From NCBI GenBank assembly GCA_019456305.1, contig VRUD01000016.1, positions 1 through 60,447 on the forward strand: 60,447 nt of DNA. The letters are read 5' to 3'. The first letter of the stretch is position 1. Each line of letters begins with the position of its first letter. Source of the stretch: Cytophagales bacterium (GTDB lineage Bacteria; Bacteroidota; Bacteroidia; Cytophagales; VRUD01). This document shows, piece by piece, positions 24,889 through 34,136 of this stretch. Both the position numbers and the translations under genes were made by a program. The notes below the pieces were generated by a model. That model had not been told where the DNA came from. It made no database searches and was given only the letters and a program-made list of their open reading frames with translations.

Positions 24889-26046
24889 ATGGCATACTAC
24901 GTAAAATCAGGGTTAATTCCACCTAAGCGCCACACCCAATTCCGTCAATCTAATGGTGATTTGTATAAGGAAGAGTTGGTAAGCTCAAAAGGATTTTCAG
25001 GGATATATTCTCTTTTGTATCACATAAATCCCCCTACCAGGGTAAAGCAGATCGAAAAACCGAAGCCGGTCAGCCCCAGGATCGCTAAAGATTATCCATT
25101 GATGCATACCCATCTGAAAACCTGTGAAGTTGATATCACCGGTAAGGATTTTTTAGAATCCAGGAAAACAATGCTCATCAATGATGATGTATCCATGTCA
25201 ATATGCTGTCCTACCGATAAAACTATGGATTATTTATATAAGAACGGGCAGGCTGATGAAGTTTTATTTGTCCATGATGGCAGCGGAACGCTCACCACTC
25301 AATTTGGCAAAATTGAGTTCCGGCAGGGGGATTATCTGGTCATACCAAGAACCACAATATATAAGATTGAATTCGATGAAAAGCCCGTAAGGCTTTTGAT
25401 TATAGAATCTTCCGGTCCTGTTGAAACAGTAAAAAAGTACAGGAATGATTTAGGGCAGCTTCAGGAACATTCACCCTATTGTGAGCGGGATATCCGGCCG
25501 CCATCCGAACTAATCACAAAAGATGAAAAGGGTGAATTTTTAGTCAAAATAAAAAAGCAGGGGTTTTTGCATCAATATATTTATGATCACAATCCGTTGG
25601 ATGTGGTTGGGTGGGATGGTTTTCTATTCCCTTATGCTTTGTCAATCCACGATTTTGAGCCCATTACAGGTAGAATTCACCAGCCGCCTCCCGTGCATCA
25701 GACATTTGAGGCGCCCAATTTTGTGATCTGCTCGTTTGTACCCAGGATGTTTGATTATCATCCGTTATCAATCCCGATCCCCTATAACCATTCCAATATA
25801 GACTCCGATGAAGTGCTTTATTATGTAGAAGGAAATTTTATGAGCCGCAAAGGCGTTGAAAGAGCCTCCTTTACACTGCATCCCGGAGGTATCCCTCACG
25901 GGCCGCATCCCGGCACCGTTGAAGCAAGCCTTGATGCCAAAGAAACAAAAGAGCTGGCTGTGATGCTGGATACTTTCAGGCCCCTGCTCCTGACTGAAGA
26001 AGCTATAAAATATGTGGATGAGAAGTATCCGATGAGCTGGAATTAA
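24889..26046 (+). CDS. hmgA: Homogentisate 1,2-dioxygenase
   Basis: A 385-residue non-heme iron ring-cleaving enzyme of tyrosine/phenylalanine breakdown (homogentisate to maleylacetoacetate). Seen: IPPKRHTQFRQSNGDLYKEE, ELVSSKGFSGIYSLLYH, the cupin segment DEVLFVHDGSGTLTTQFGKI with GDYLVIPRTTIYKI, HQPPPVHQTFEAPNFVICSF, and the C-terminal HPGGIPHGPHPGTVEASL with the iron-binding His and Glu region. It stands alone: no fumarylacetoacetase, maleylacetoacetate isomerase or HPPD is adjacent. A short run of heptamer-like units (CTGGGTG) begins right after the stop. Confidence 0.92.
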   Translation: MAYYVKSGLIPPKRHTQFRQSNGDLYKEELVSSKGFSGIYSLLYHINPPTRVKQIEKPKPVSPRIAKDYPLMHTHLKTCEVDITGKDFLESRKTMLINDDVSMSICCPTDKTMDYLYKNGQADEVLFVHDGSGTLTTQFGKIEFRQGDYLVIPRTTIYKIEFDEKPVRLLIIESSGPVETVKKYRNDLGQLQEHSPYCERDIRPPSELITKDEKGEFLVKIKKQGFLHQYIYDHNPLDVVGWDGFLFPYALSIHDFEPITGRIHQPPPVHQTFEAPNFVICSFVPRMFDYHPLSIPIPYNHSNIDSDEVLYYVEGNFMSRKGVERASFTLHPGGIPHGPHPGTVEASLDAKETKELAVMLDTFRPLLLTEEAIKYVDEKYPMSWN

Positions 26047-26246
26047 CTGGGTGCTGGGTGCCGGATGGGTGGCCATCATCCGATGGCTCAGTTGGATTTA
26101 GAGCCATCCGATGAATTTGCTGGCAGGGTGCTGGATATTTGATATTGGCAAATAAAAAAAGAAATGTAGAATTTAGAATTTTGAATGTAGAATGTATACG
26201 CCTGGGCAACTTCTACATTCTAAATTCATCATTCTACATTCATTAT
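26047..26246. repeat. Heptamer-like arrays between hmgA and pth
   Basis: CTGGGTG, CTGGGTG, CCGGATG follow the hmgA stop; at 26166-26196 GTAGAAT, TTAGAAT, TTTGAAT, GTAGAAT; and at 26211-26246 the reverse-complement type TTCTACA, TTCTAAA, TTCATCA, TTCTACA. The last two could pair as a long hairpin. The rest of this roughly 300-base gap (26247-26343) has TTGTCATAC-type repeats and no gene. Confidence 0.7.
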
Positions 26247-26343
26247 TTTTTTAGTAGAACCTAAGTAATTCGCTTGTTATTTGGTTGTCATACAATTGTC
26301 ATACGACTGTATTACTATTGTATGACTATTGAATTACGATTGA

Positions 26344-26901
26344 CTAATTATAAGCACTCATAGTCCTTTCAATCCCAACAGTACAAAACGAATGTATCAT
26401 ATCACATGCTTTCTTCATCAACTCGGGGAGGGCTGAAAATTCTTCTTTTGTGAAATTGCTTAACACATGATCCACCTGCCTGCCTTTTGAAAAATCGCTT
26501 CCGATGCCAAATCTAGTGCGGGCATAAGCGGAGGTTGAAAGCGCTGATTCGATACTAATAAGTCCGTTATGCCCCCCGCTGGAGCCTTTGGCACGCATTC
26601 TTATTCTGCCGAAAGGCAAAGAAATATCATCCGTTATCACCAATAGATTTTCAACCGGCATTTTTAGTTCGTTCATCCAATAATTCACAGCCTTGCCGCT
26701 TTGGTTTACGAAAGTAGTGGGTTTTATGAGATGAACGGTTCTGCCTTTATATTTTAATTGTGATTTTAATGTTAGCCGGTTTGATGAAAATTCCTCATTG
26801 TGTACTTCAGCCAACTGGTCCAGGATCAAAAAACCGATATTGTGCCTGGTGAGTTCATATTCCGCGCCAATGTTTCCTAAGCCTGCTATTAAGTATCTCA
26901 T
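26344..26901 (-). CDS. pth: Peptidyl-tRNA hydrolase
   Basis: A 185-residue Pth that releases peptides from peptidyl-tRNA. YLIAGLGNIGAEYELTRHNIG contains the N-terminal loop and catalytic His20; TFVNQSGKAV, LVITDDISLPFGRIRMRAKG and SSGGHNGL are the other hallmark segments, and RTRFGIG follows. Full length for the family. In many Bacteroidota pth sits next to rplY; here rplY is 8 kb away beside prs. Confidence 0.95.
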   Translation of the reverse strand: MRYLIAGLGNIGAEYELTRHNIGFLILDQLAEVHNEEFSSNRLTLKSQLKYKGRTVHLIKPTTFVNQSGKAVNYWMNELKMPVENLLVITDDISLPFGRIRMRAKGSSGGHNGLISIESALSTSAYARTRFGIGSDFSKGRQVDHVLSNFTKEEFSALPELMKKACDMIHSFCTVGIERTMSAYN

Positions 26902-26914
26902 AAATGAAAATTTA

Positions 26915-26922
26915 CAAAATTA
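26915..26922 (-). promoter_or_regulatory. -7 box TAATTTTG upstream of pth
   Basis: On the minus strand TAATTTTG, about 14 bases before the pth ATG. Confidence 0.4.
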
Positions 26923-26956
26923 TTAAAGTATTGGAACTTAATTGTGCATTAGTTCG

Positions 26957-26964
26957 TATATTTG
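26957..26964 (+). promoter_or_regulatory. -7 box TATATTTG
   Basis: TATATTTG 23 bases before the ATG of the coiled-coil gene; TTG at 26931-26933 is slightly too far (23 bases). Confidence 0.5.
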
Positions 26965-26986
26965 AGAAAAGCAAAAACAAACTATC

Positions 26987-27442
26987 ATGGCATTTACAAC
27001 AGATCAATTAGTCGAGGAGGTATTTCAATTAAAAGGAGCCTATAACGGAATTGCAGACGATGTAAAAGAGATCAAGCAGCGTCTGGATGGTATTTATCAA
27101 AAAGGATCTCAAGATAAAACTGATCTTATTGAACGTTCAGAGCAAAATAAAACCGATCTTATTTAACGTTCAGAACAAAATAAAACCGAATTAATTGAAC
27201 TTATAGTACAAAATAAAACCGATTTTATTGAACGTTTAGAACAAAATAAAACAGAATTAATTGAGCGTATAGTACAAAATAAAACAGAATTAATTGAACG
27301 TATAGAGCGATCCCATACATCTTTATTTGAACATATAGAATCAACCAAGACCAAAATGATACAATGGATGGTTGGATTGCTGTTAGGATTCTCGGTTTTG
27401 ATCATCACTGCCATGTGGGCAATATTAAGCTTTGCAATATAA
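26987..27442 (+). pseudogene. Coiled-coil membrane protein with internal stop
   Basis: The frame from ATG 26987 to TAA 27440-27442 encodes 151 residues but is broken by TAA at 27164-27166. Around it the 11-residue unit KTDLIERSEQN repeats about six times (33-bp units), a hendecad pattern typical of coiled coils, followed by one membrane helix (MVGLLLGFSVLIITAMWAIL). In the other units the same codon is GAA (Glu), so one G-to-T change made the stop. The rest of the frame is intact, so the change is recent, a sequencing error, or read through. The architecture resembles small DUF1640/LRR-free coiled-coil anchors, but I cannot name a family. Confidence 0.75.
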
Positions 27443-27465
27443 AAATATAGAATAATGAATAAAAA

Positions 27466-27491
27466 AAAGCCCCTCAAAATTAAGGGGCTTT
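27466..27491 (-). terminator. Bidirectional terminator
   Basis: AAAGCCCCT (27466-27474) pairs with AGGGGCTTT (27483-27491). Read on the minus strand it ends in a T-run, so it terminates the S74 gene; on the plus strand it can also serve the coiled-coil gene. Confidence 0.85.
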
Positions 27492-27515
27492 AACAATGTT
27501 AGCAAAATAATAATA

Positions 27516-30500
27516 CTATTTTGTTAGCACCATTTTCTTTTTATCAATAACCTCTCCATCTGCTACGATACTGTAAGAATAAATACCAGAGCTCAGATCA
27601 GAAGCAAAAACCTCGATACTGCCAAACCCTTTTTCAATAGGTACTTCCTTGATGAATTTACCGGTAAGGTCATAGATCATAAGCTGTGCGTTATTTACGT
27701 TATCCGGTATGAAATATCTGATAATTGTAGATTCTTTAAAAGGATTGGGGTCGTTTTGGTTTAAAATGACCCTCTGTTCATTAACTTGTAATTTCACATT
27801 TTTAGGATCTGAATATAAACCATAGGCGATCAGTATTGATTTCATCTGAGCGAATTCTTCTTTGAGCTCCTGATAGCCATTATCTTCATTGCCTGCTGGT
27901 TTGGATAATTGGTTTGAGCAGCATTGAGTAACTATTGCTTTTAAGCTGTCAAATTCAACTTTTGATACTTTTATTGAATCCAATTCATTAATAGCATTGA
28001 TCGCTACAAAAAGCAGCGGGCCTGTATTAGTGCTTAATAATGCGGTTTCGGTCAGGTCTGCAGAATCTAACTTTGCATAAAAGGTATCTACTACATAAGG
28101 TGCAAGTTGCAGCAAATCCTGACCAATTAAACCAATATATGCTCTATCTGTAGGTGTTCCTGCTTTGCCATTATATCTGTAGTTAACGGAATTGATTTGT
28201 TTGGTTACATTTAATCCATCAGTAAAAGGAGTAATGTCTGTTTTTAGTTGTTGGTCAGATAAGGTATTCCATGAGCCTCCACCCGGTTTTTGAACTGCAC
28301 CAGCAAGTACCTGAATAGCTATATTTTTTCCTGTTGGTGCATCTGATGCAACAAAGATAGCTCCTATATTTGTGGCAGTAGTTGTTTTATTTGTTATAAT
28401 AAATTGAGCTCCAATATTTCTATTAAATGCGTTTTGGGAGGTAAAAAGACCACCTATATTGTCTAAGTTCAATCCAGTAGCCTCGCTTTTTAAACCAAAA
28501 GATATTCGAAATATTTTAACTAATGAACTTAAATCCTCATTAACAATATTTAAAGCAGTTGAGTTAGCTACTGGCGGTGTTGTTAATGTACGTAATACAT
28601 CTAATTTTGCAGTAGGCGCTGCTGTAAACTGGCCGACACCTACATTTCCTGTGGGTTGGGCAATCATATCATTAGGGAAAGTAGTTAAGTCCCAGTCTCC
28701 ATCTGGGACTGCAGTGGGGGCTGCCCAGGTTACGTTACCTAAAGCATCTACACTTGTTAATATATCTCCAATATTTCCTGAACCGCTTGTAACCTGAAGA
28801 TCAGTTGTTTTGGTTTTTCCAGCTACTTCAAGTTTTTCCGTAGGTGCCTGAAATGTGCCTGTTCCTCCAATTTTAACATTTCCGGTTGTACCTGCTCCGG
28901 CACTCGGTCCTACAAAAAAAGTAGGAATATCACTATTAAAACCAATCATTAAAGAATTTTCAATATTATTAATTATCCCACTTCCCGTACCATTCCCCAT
29001 AACAAAAGAGTTTACTGATTGTGCTGTTATATTATTTCCTATTGCAACAGAATTGGATTGATTGGCAATTGCAAAATTACCCATAGCAATAGATACTGCT
29101 CCCCTTGCTTCAGATAATTTACCAATAGCAAAAGAGACGTCACCAAGTGCAATAGTTCTATCACCAAAAGCAGTAGAAAAATCACCAATATTTACATCAT
29201 CCCATTTTGTTCCGTTTGCAAAACCTGCACGAAAAGCTCCTTTACGAGGATACCAAAACATACGTATCTTGTTAGAGGTAGGTACAATAGGGCCAATACC
29301 AGACACTGTTCCACCTTCGGCCCATATACCTCCATTTGTGTTGATCCCATTACCTGCCAATGTAAGTGAGAAAACCGTATTTGTTGTTCCTATACCTATT
29401 TTTCCTAATGAACCCGAGGTGCCATCACTCCTTTCTACAAAGAGCGAAGGTACATCAGAGTTAAATCCCACCATTAAAGAATTGGGACTATTGTTGATGA
29501 TAGGATTATTAGATAATCCAACACCTATAACAACAGAGTTATTTGCTAATGCTCTTACATTAGCTCCAATTGAAGTGGTTTTTTGCCCTGAAGCTATTGT
29601 ACGAAAGCCCATTGCTGTGGAATTTGTCCCTGAGGCTGTTGTATGGAAACCAATTGCAGTAGAGAACAAACCGCTTGCAATAGTTTTCTTTCCCATTGCA
29701 GTGGAAACAAATTCGCTTGCGATGCTACTGTCACCTATCGCAAAAGAGATGGCTCCACTTGCAATAGTACCGTTACCCATTGCAGTGGAAGCAGATCCAC
29801 TTGCTTCTGTATTTAAACCGGTAGCAAAATCCATAACTTGTAATGCTTTTGTATTTCTGCCGAATGCAACAGAAAATCCTCCACTAGCTGTTGTATTTAC
29901 ACCTGCTGCAAATGAATGACTTCCACTTGCTGTAGTACTTTCACCAAATGCAGCAGAAAAATCACCAATATTACCATCATCCCATTGAGTTGTAACTACA
30001 TGTCCTGCCCTAATAGCTGCTTTACGTGGATACCAAAAGAATAGTGTTCGGGGAAATAATGCAAAACCAGGAACTGTTGGCCCAGTACCTAATGTTCCTT
30101 CGGATAATATACCTCCGTTGGTGTTGATGCCGTCTCCGGCAAGACGGAGTGTAAAATCGCCTGCTACTGGCTGGATACCAACACCTAAACGGATTTCGTT
30201 AAAGTTTGGGTCTCCACCAATGCCTAATAATCCACTAGTTGATGTAATTAAATCAGGACCACCTGCAACAATTCCACCAACTGTTAGAGAATTTGGTCCG
30301 ATTTTAACTCTACCTAACACTCTCAAATTATTTTCAATCCGTACATTACCATTCTTTAAAATGGTCATCCTTAACAAATTGTTAGTCCTAATTCTAAAAT
30401 CCTCATCAATGGTAGTACCAATAAAATCAGTACCATTTACATTGTTATTGCCTGTAAGTTTCCAGTTATTGCCTTGGCTAAAGGCAATGTTTGATGAAAT

Positions 30501-30554
30501 AGCTATTACAAAAATTAAAGTTGCAATATTTTCTATGTTAATTTTTGTTTTCAT
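27516..30554 (-). CDS. YadA-head/S74 chaperone surface protein with T9SS domain
   Basis: A 1012-residue secreted protein. After a signal peptide (ends SNIAFSQ) come two blocks of YadA-head-type repeats with the pattern S-x-A-x-G-x-x-T-x-A-S-G (about residues 195-345 and 455-530), a spacer, then an intramolecular chaperone/peptidase S74 domain starting WNTLSDQQLKTDITPF (Ser-Asp cleavage signature, about 770) through IGLIGQDLLQLAP, a coiled-coil-like stretch, and a type A T9SS tail (NQNDPNPFKESTIIRYFIP). S74 domains are best known from phage tail spikes, where they help trimers fold and then cut themselves off. Here the T9SS tail lies after S74. A strong Shine-Dalgarno AAGGAG is 7 bases before the ATG, unusual in this phylum. 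Antisense ORFs over the repeats are shadows. Confidence 0.87.
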   Translation of the reverse strand: MKTKINIENIATLIFVIAISSNIAFSQGNNWKLTGNNNVNGTDFIGTTIDEDFRIRTNNLLRMTILKNGNVRIENNLRVLGRVKIGPNSLTVGGIVAGGPDLITSTSGLLGIGGDPNFNEIRLGVGIQPVAGDFTLRLAGDGINTNGGILSEGTLGTGPTVPGFALFPRTLFFWYPRKAAIRAGHVVTTQWDDGNIGDFSAAFGESTTASGSHSFAAGVNTTASGGFSVAFGRNTKALQVMDFATGLNTEASGSASTAMGNGTIASGAISFAIGDSSIASEFVSTAMGKKTIASGLFSTAIGFHTTASGTNSTAMGFRTIASGQKTTSIGANVRALANNSVVIGVGLSNNPIINNSPNSLMVGFNSDVPSLFVERSDGTSGSLGKIGIGTTNTVFSLTLAGNGINTNGGIWAEGGTVSGIGPIVPTSNKIRMFWYPRKGAFRAGFANGTKWDDVNIGDFSTAFGDRTIALGDVSFAIGKLSEARGAVSIAMGNFAIANQSNSVAIGNNITAQSVNSFVMGNGTGSGIINNIENSLMIGFNSDIPTFFVGPSAGAGTTGNVKIGGTGTFQAPTEKLEVAGKTKTTDLQVTSGSGNIGDILTSVDALGNVTWAAPTAVPDGDWDLTTFPNDMIAQPTGNVGVGQFTAAPTAKLDVLRTLTTPPVANSTALNIVNEDLSSLVKIFRISFGLKSEATGLNLDNIGGLFTSQNAFNRNIGAQFIITNKTTTATNIGAIFVASDAPTGKNIAIQVLAGAVQKPGGGSWNTLSDQQLKTDITPFTDGLNVTKQINSVNYRYNGKAGTPTDRAYIGLIGQDLLQLAPYVVDTFYAKLDSADLTETALLSTNTGPLLFVAINAINELDSIKVSKVEFDSLKAIVTQCCSNQLSKPAGNEDNGYQELKEEFAQMKSILIAYGLYSDPKNVKLQVNEQRVILNQNDPNPFKESTIIRYFIPDNVNNAQLMIYDLTGKFIKEVPIEKGFGSIEVFASDLSSGIYSYSIVADGEVIDKKKMVLTK

Positions 30555-30560
30555 AATAAT

Positions 30561-30566
30561 CTCCTT
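30561..30566 (-). promoter_or_regulatory. Shine-Dalgarno of the S74 gene
   Basis: AAGGAG on the minus strand, 6-7 bases before ATG 30554. It fixes the start codon. Confidence 0.7.
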
Positions 30567-30593
30567 GTATTAATAATAATTAAAATGATTGTG

Positions 30594-30601
30594 CAAATAT
30601 A
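30594..30601 (-). promoter_or_regulatory. -7 box TATATTTG of the S74 gene
   Basis: TATATTTG on the minus strand, about 40 bases before the start codon. Confidence 0.55.
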
Positions 30602-30699
30602 AATTAAATAGTATAAAATAAAAAATCTATATACAATAATAATCTCTTGAAATAGAAAATACTCTTATAGTATTTAATAATTGTTAATGTGATATTAAA

Positions 30700-33600
30700 T
30701 TACCTTATCAAAGTAACATCCCCTTTTTCAGTTTTCTTTTCTCCATCCAAAAACTCAACTTCAAGATAATAAACAAAAACAGCCATGTCGGATTTTTTTC
30801 CTTTGTATTTTCCCTCCCAGCCCTTATTAATTTCCCTGGTCTCAAAAATTTTTTCTCCCCATCGATTATAAAAGACAAGATAAAAGGTTTTTATATTGTT
30901 TCCTATTACCTTTAATATATCATTTACTCCATCTCCGTTAGGACTAAAGGCATTGGGTATAAAAAAGAAATTTTCTGTTAATTCTAAAATTATAAACCCA
31001 CAAATAGAATCTATACCGCATAGGTTAGAAACTGTTAAACATACATTGTATGTTCCTGTACTTTTATAACTATGTAGAGGGTTTTGTACCGAATCAGTAA
31101 TACCGTCTCCAAAATCCCACCACCAACTATCTGCACTGATAGAGGAATCGAAAAAGTTCATAATTAAATTAGATTGACCATAACCGAAATTAGCAATAGG
31201 TGGAATACATGACGTTACATTTATTAATTGACAGGTACTATCCGACTTGCAAGCGTTTTCAGCAATAAAACACACATTATAAGTGCCTGAACTGATGTAA
31301 GTATGGGTAGGATTTTGAACCGTGTCTGTATTGCCATCTCCAAAATCCCAGAGCCAACTTGTTGCATATTTTGATGAATCTGAAAAACTAAGGGTAAGTA
31401 AAGAATCAGAATAACTGAATGTTGCAGCCGGAATGGGGCACGTTACAATAACAGAATTACAAATAGTATCTGAACCACATAAATTTGTTGCTGACAAACA
31501 AACAGTATAGTTTCCGGCAGAATTATAAATATGTATGGGATTTTTAATTGTATCTGTATTACCATCCCCAAAATCCCAGGACCAGCTAATAGCATTCGCA
31601 GATGAATCCAGAAAGTTGACCGTTAAATTAGTATCAATATAACTAAAATTTGCTGTGGATAATACACCGGTACTATTTACAGTTACTGATATCGAATCTG
31701 CACAACCGTTGGAATCTGTAACGATAACCGAATAACCTCCAGAAAATAAACTGTCAGTCGTAGTATTCGTGTCTCCATTACTCCATAAATAACTATAAGG
31801 ACTTGTACCACCAGATACAGTTACAAAAGCTAAACCATCATTCACACCACAATTAGCATCTGTACTTGTAGCAGATAAATTTAATGAATCGGGTTGGTTA
31901 ATAACAATAGTATCACTTTTGATACAATCATTACTATCTGTTACAGTTACTATATATGTTCCTGCCAAAATATTGGTTATATCTTTGGTTGTATCTCCAT
32001 TAGACCAGGAAAAAGAATATAAAGGAGTACCCCCTGAAACGGTTAAATCTATTGCACCGTCACTGCTTCCATAACAACCGGCATTGATAATAATAGCACT
32101 TAATATTATCGCTGATGGTTCAAAGATGCTTGCCGTATCACTGATAATACAATTATTAGAATCTGTAATTGATACAGAGTAAGTACTGGCAGACAAACCA
32201 GAAATATCTTCAGTAGTATCTCCTGAAGACCAATTATAAGTATAAGGAGGAACCCCACCTGAAAGTGTTAAATCAACTGCACCATCACTTTCTCCCTTAC
32301 AGCTTACACCAGTACTTACGATACTTGTATTTAAAGCTGGCGGTTCACCTATTATTACTGAATCATTAGCTACACACCCAAGCGAATCGGCAACAGTTAC
32401 TATGTATATACCTGGTAATAATCCTGAAATATCCTCAGTATTTGCACCATTTGACCAAGAAAAAATATAAGATGAAGAATTACCTGAAACAGTCAGGTCA
32501 ACATTACCATCATTAGCTCCGTTGCAATTGACGTCTGTCCCAATAATATTAATTATTGAAGATGGTAATTCACTGATAGTCACTGAATCAACTGCTTTAC
32601 AACCATAAGCATCTAATATTGTTACAATATAAGTTGTTGTAGTATCAGGGAATGCCACAGGATTTGCAATAGTAGAATCACTTAAACTATATCCAGGGGT
32701 CCAATTATAGCTAATGCCCCCTGAAGCATTTAATTGAACGCTATCTCCCTGGCATATAATAGATGTATCAGAACTAATATTTATGATTTTTGGACATAAC
32801 CATTGGCACTCAGTAGGAGGTGTAATTTCAACAACTGCGGCTATACTATCAATTCCTCCTGAAGATGAGAATGGAGTTGTATCAGAAACTGTGAGGGTTG
32901 GTATTATAACCGTTAGATTTATGAGTGAATCACCACATCCTGTATTACCTAAACTGTCTGTTTTTAAAAAATGAATATCACGTCCTGAACCGGTTATATT
33001 TACCGTTTCTCCTGCCATAATAAATCCTCCATCATTGACTTTCAAAACAGAAGGACCTCTAATCCAAAAATCTCTTTCACCAGTCGTTGTATTCCACAAT
33101 AAATTACCAATACTATCAGTTTTTACTATTAGTACATAATTTTTATACGGGCTAAAATGAGTCGCATTACCTGTAAAAATGAAACCATTATCCTCTGTTT
33201 GTTGAATTGAACTAGAACGTATATCAGTGAAGGTAATGCTATCTCCATAAGTTTTTGACCACTTTAAGTTACCTAAACTATCGACTTTAAGTAAAAGGAT
33301 ATTCATGAAACCTACTCCGAAACTTGCAGTTTCACCTGCTATAATATATCCACCATCTTTTGTACCTCGCATAAAACTAGGCTTATCCCAATCAGTGCCT
33401 CCATAAGTTTTGAACCAGAGCAAATTACCTATACTATCTGTCTTGAAAATACATATATCATTTGAACCTACTCCAAAGCTACCAGTTGTACCTAAAATAA
33501 TATACCCATTGTCATTTGTTTGCTCCACATAAACACCATAATCAAAAGCGCTTCCTCCAATGGTTTTAGTCCATTGCAAATTACCAAGACTGTCTAATTG

Positions 33601-34107
33601 CAACAAATAAATGTCACCATTTCCAGCACCAAAACTTTGGGAGTATCCTGTAACTATATAACCATTTTCTGATGTTTGATTGACAAAATACCCTGCATCC
33701 CCACTATTTCCTCCGATGTGTTTAGACCACTGTAAACTTCCTGAACTATCAGTTTTTACAAGTAAAATATCACCTAGCACATTAGGTCCAAAACTATGGG
33801 TATGCGTAGTCATAATAAACCCTCCGTCATTTGTTTGTATTCCATATACAAAATCTTCACCACTCCAACCGCCATAAGTTTTAGACCATAGTAAATTTCC
33901 TAAGCTATCAGTTTTGATAAGATACATATCTGTACTACCTGCACCGAAACTATTTGTATAACCAATTAATGCATATCCACCATCATTTGTTTTTTGGATT
34001 AAGTTAGCTTGTTCAGTGTTATTTCCTCCAAAGGTCTTTTGAAAAGTAATCTGTGCATTTACAATTGTAGCAATTAAAACCGGAAACACGAATATTATTT
34101 TTTTCAT
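30700..34107 (-). CDS. Large surface protein with PKD domains and gliding-type C-terminus
   Basis: An 1135-residue exported protein. Signal peptide MKKIIFVFPVLIATIVNA; then seven or more 50-60-residue blades (pattern NDGGYALIGYTNSFGAG, then TDSLGNLLWSKTYGG) forming a likely beta-propeller to about residue 390; Ig-like/SprB-type repeats (DISGLLPGIYIVTVADSLGC) to about 820; three PKD domains (SWSWDFGDGNTDTIKNPIH, then YNVCF); and a CHU_C type B sorting domain (FIPNAFSPNGDGVNDILKV, ending GDVTLIR). It is probably secreted by the type IX system and held at the surface, as gliding-associated adhesins are. ATG 34107 is chosen over 34128. Binding partner unknown. Confidence 0.88.
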   Translation of the reverse strand: MKKIIFVFPVLIATIVNAQITFQKTFGGNNTEQANLIQKTNDGGYALIGYTNSFGAGSTDMYLIKTDSLGNLLWSKTYGGWSGEDFVYGIQTNDGGFIMTTHTHSFGPNVLGDILLVKTDSSGSLQWSKHIGGNSGDAGYFVNQTSENGYIVTGYSQSFGAGNGDIYLLQLDSLGNLQWTKTIGGSAFDYGVYVEQTNDNGYIILGTTGSFGVGSNDICIFKTDSIGNLLWFKTYGGTDWDKPSFMRGTKDGGYIIAGETASFGVGFMNILLLKVDSLGNLKWSKTYGDSITFTDIRSSSIQQTEDNGFIFTGNATHFSPYKNYVLIVKTDSIGNLLWNTTTGERDFWIRGPSVLKVNDGGFIMAGETVNITGSGRDIHFLKTDSLGNTGCGDSLINLTVIIPTLTVSDTTPFSSSGGIDSIAAVVEITPPTECQWLCPKIINISSDTSIICQGDSVQLNASGGISYNWTPGYSLSDSTIANPVAFPDTTTTYIVTILDAYGCKAVDSVTISELPSSIINIIGTDVNCNGANDGNVDLTVSGNSSSYIFSWSNGANTEDISGLLPGIYIVTVADSLGCVANDSVIIGEPPALNTSIVSTGVSCKGESDGAVDLTLSGGVPPYTYNWSSGDTTEDISGLSASTYSVSITDSNNCIISDTASIFEPSAIILSAIIINAGCYGSSDGAIDLTVSGGTPLYSFSWSNGDTTKDITNILAGTYIVTVTDSNDCIKSDTIVINQPDSLNLSATSTDANCGVNDGLAFVTVSGGTSPYSYLWSNGDTNTTTDSLFSGGYSVIVTDSNGCADSISVTVNSTGVLSTANFSYIDTNLTVNFLDSSANAISWSWDFGDGNTDTIKNPIHIYNSAGNYTVCLSATNLCGSDTICNSVIVTCPIPAATFSYSDSLLTLSFSDSSKYATSWLWDFGDGNTDTVQNPTHTYISSGTYNVCFIAENACKSDSTCQLINVTSCIPPIANFGYGQSNLIMNFFDSSISADSWWWDFGDGITDSVQNPLHSYKSTGTYNVCLTVSNLCGIDSICGFIILELTENFFFIPNAFSPNGDGVNDILKVIGNNIKTFYLVFYNRWGEKIFETREINKGWEGKYKGKKSDMAVFVYYLEVEFLDGEKKTEKGDVTLIR

Positions 34108-34136
34108 TTTTAAATTATCAAAAATCATTCGGTTTG

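Noticed and set aside
27121-27310. 33-bp repeats as a CRISPR or noncoding repeat
   Set aside because: The units are contiguous, translate as an 11-residue coiled-coil repeat in one frame, and have no spacers.
29062-29919. 285-codon plus-strand reading frame
   Set aside because: Antisense shadow of the YadA-head repeats, which encode a recognisable domain on the minus strand.
27516-30554. True trimeric autotransporter (type V secretion)
   Set aside because: No YadA membrane anchor at the C-terminus; the protein ends in a T9SS sorting domain.
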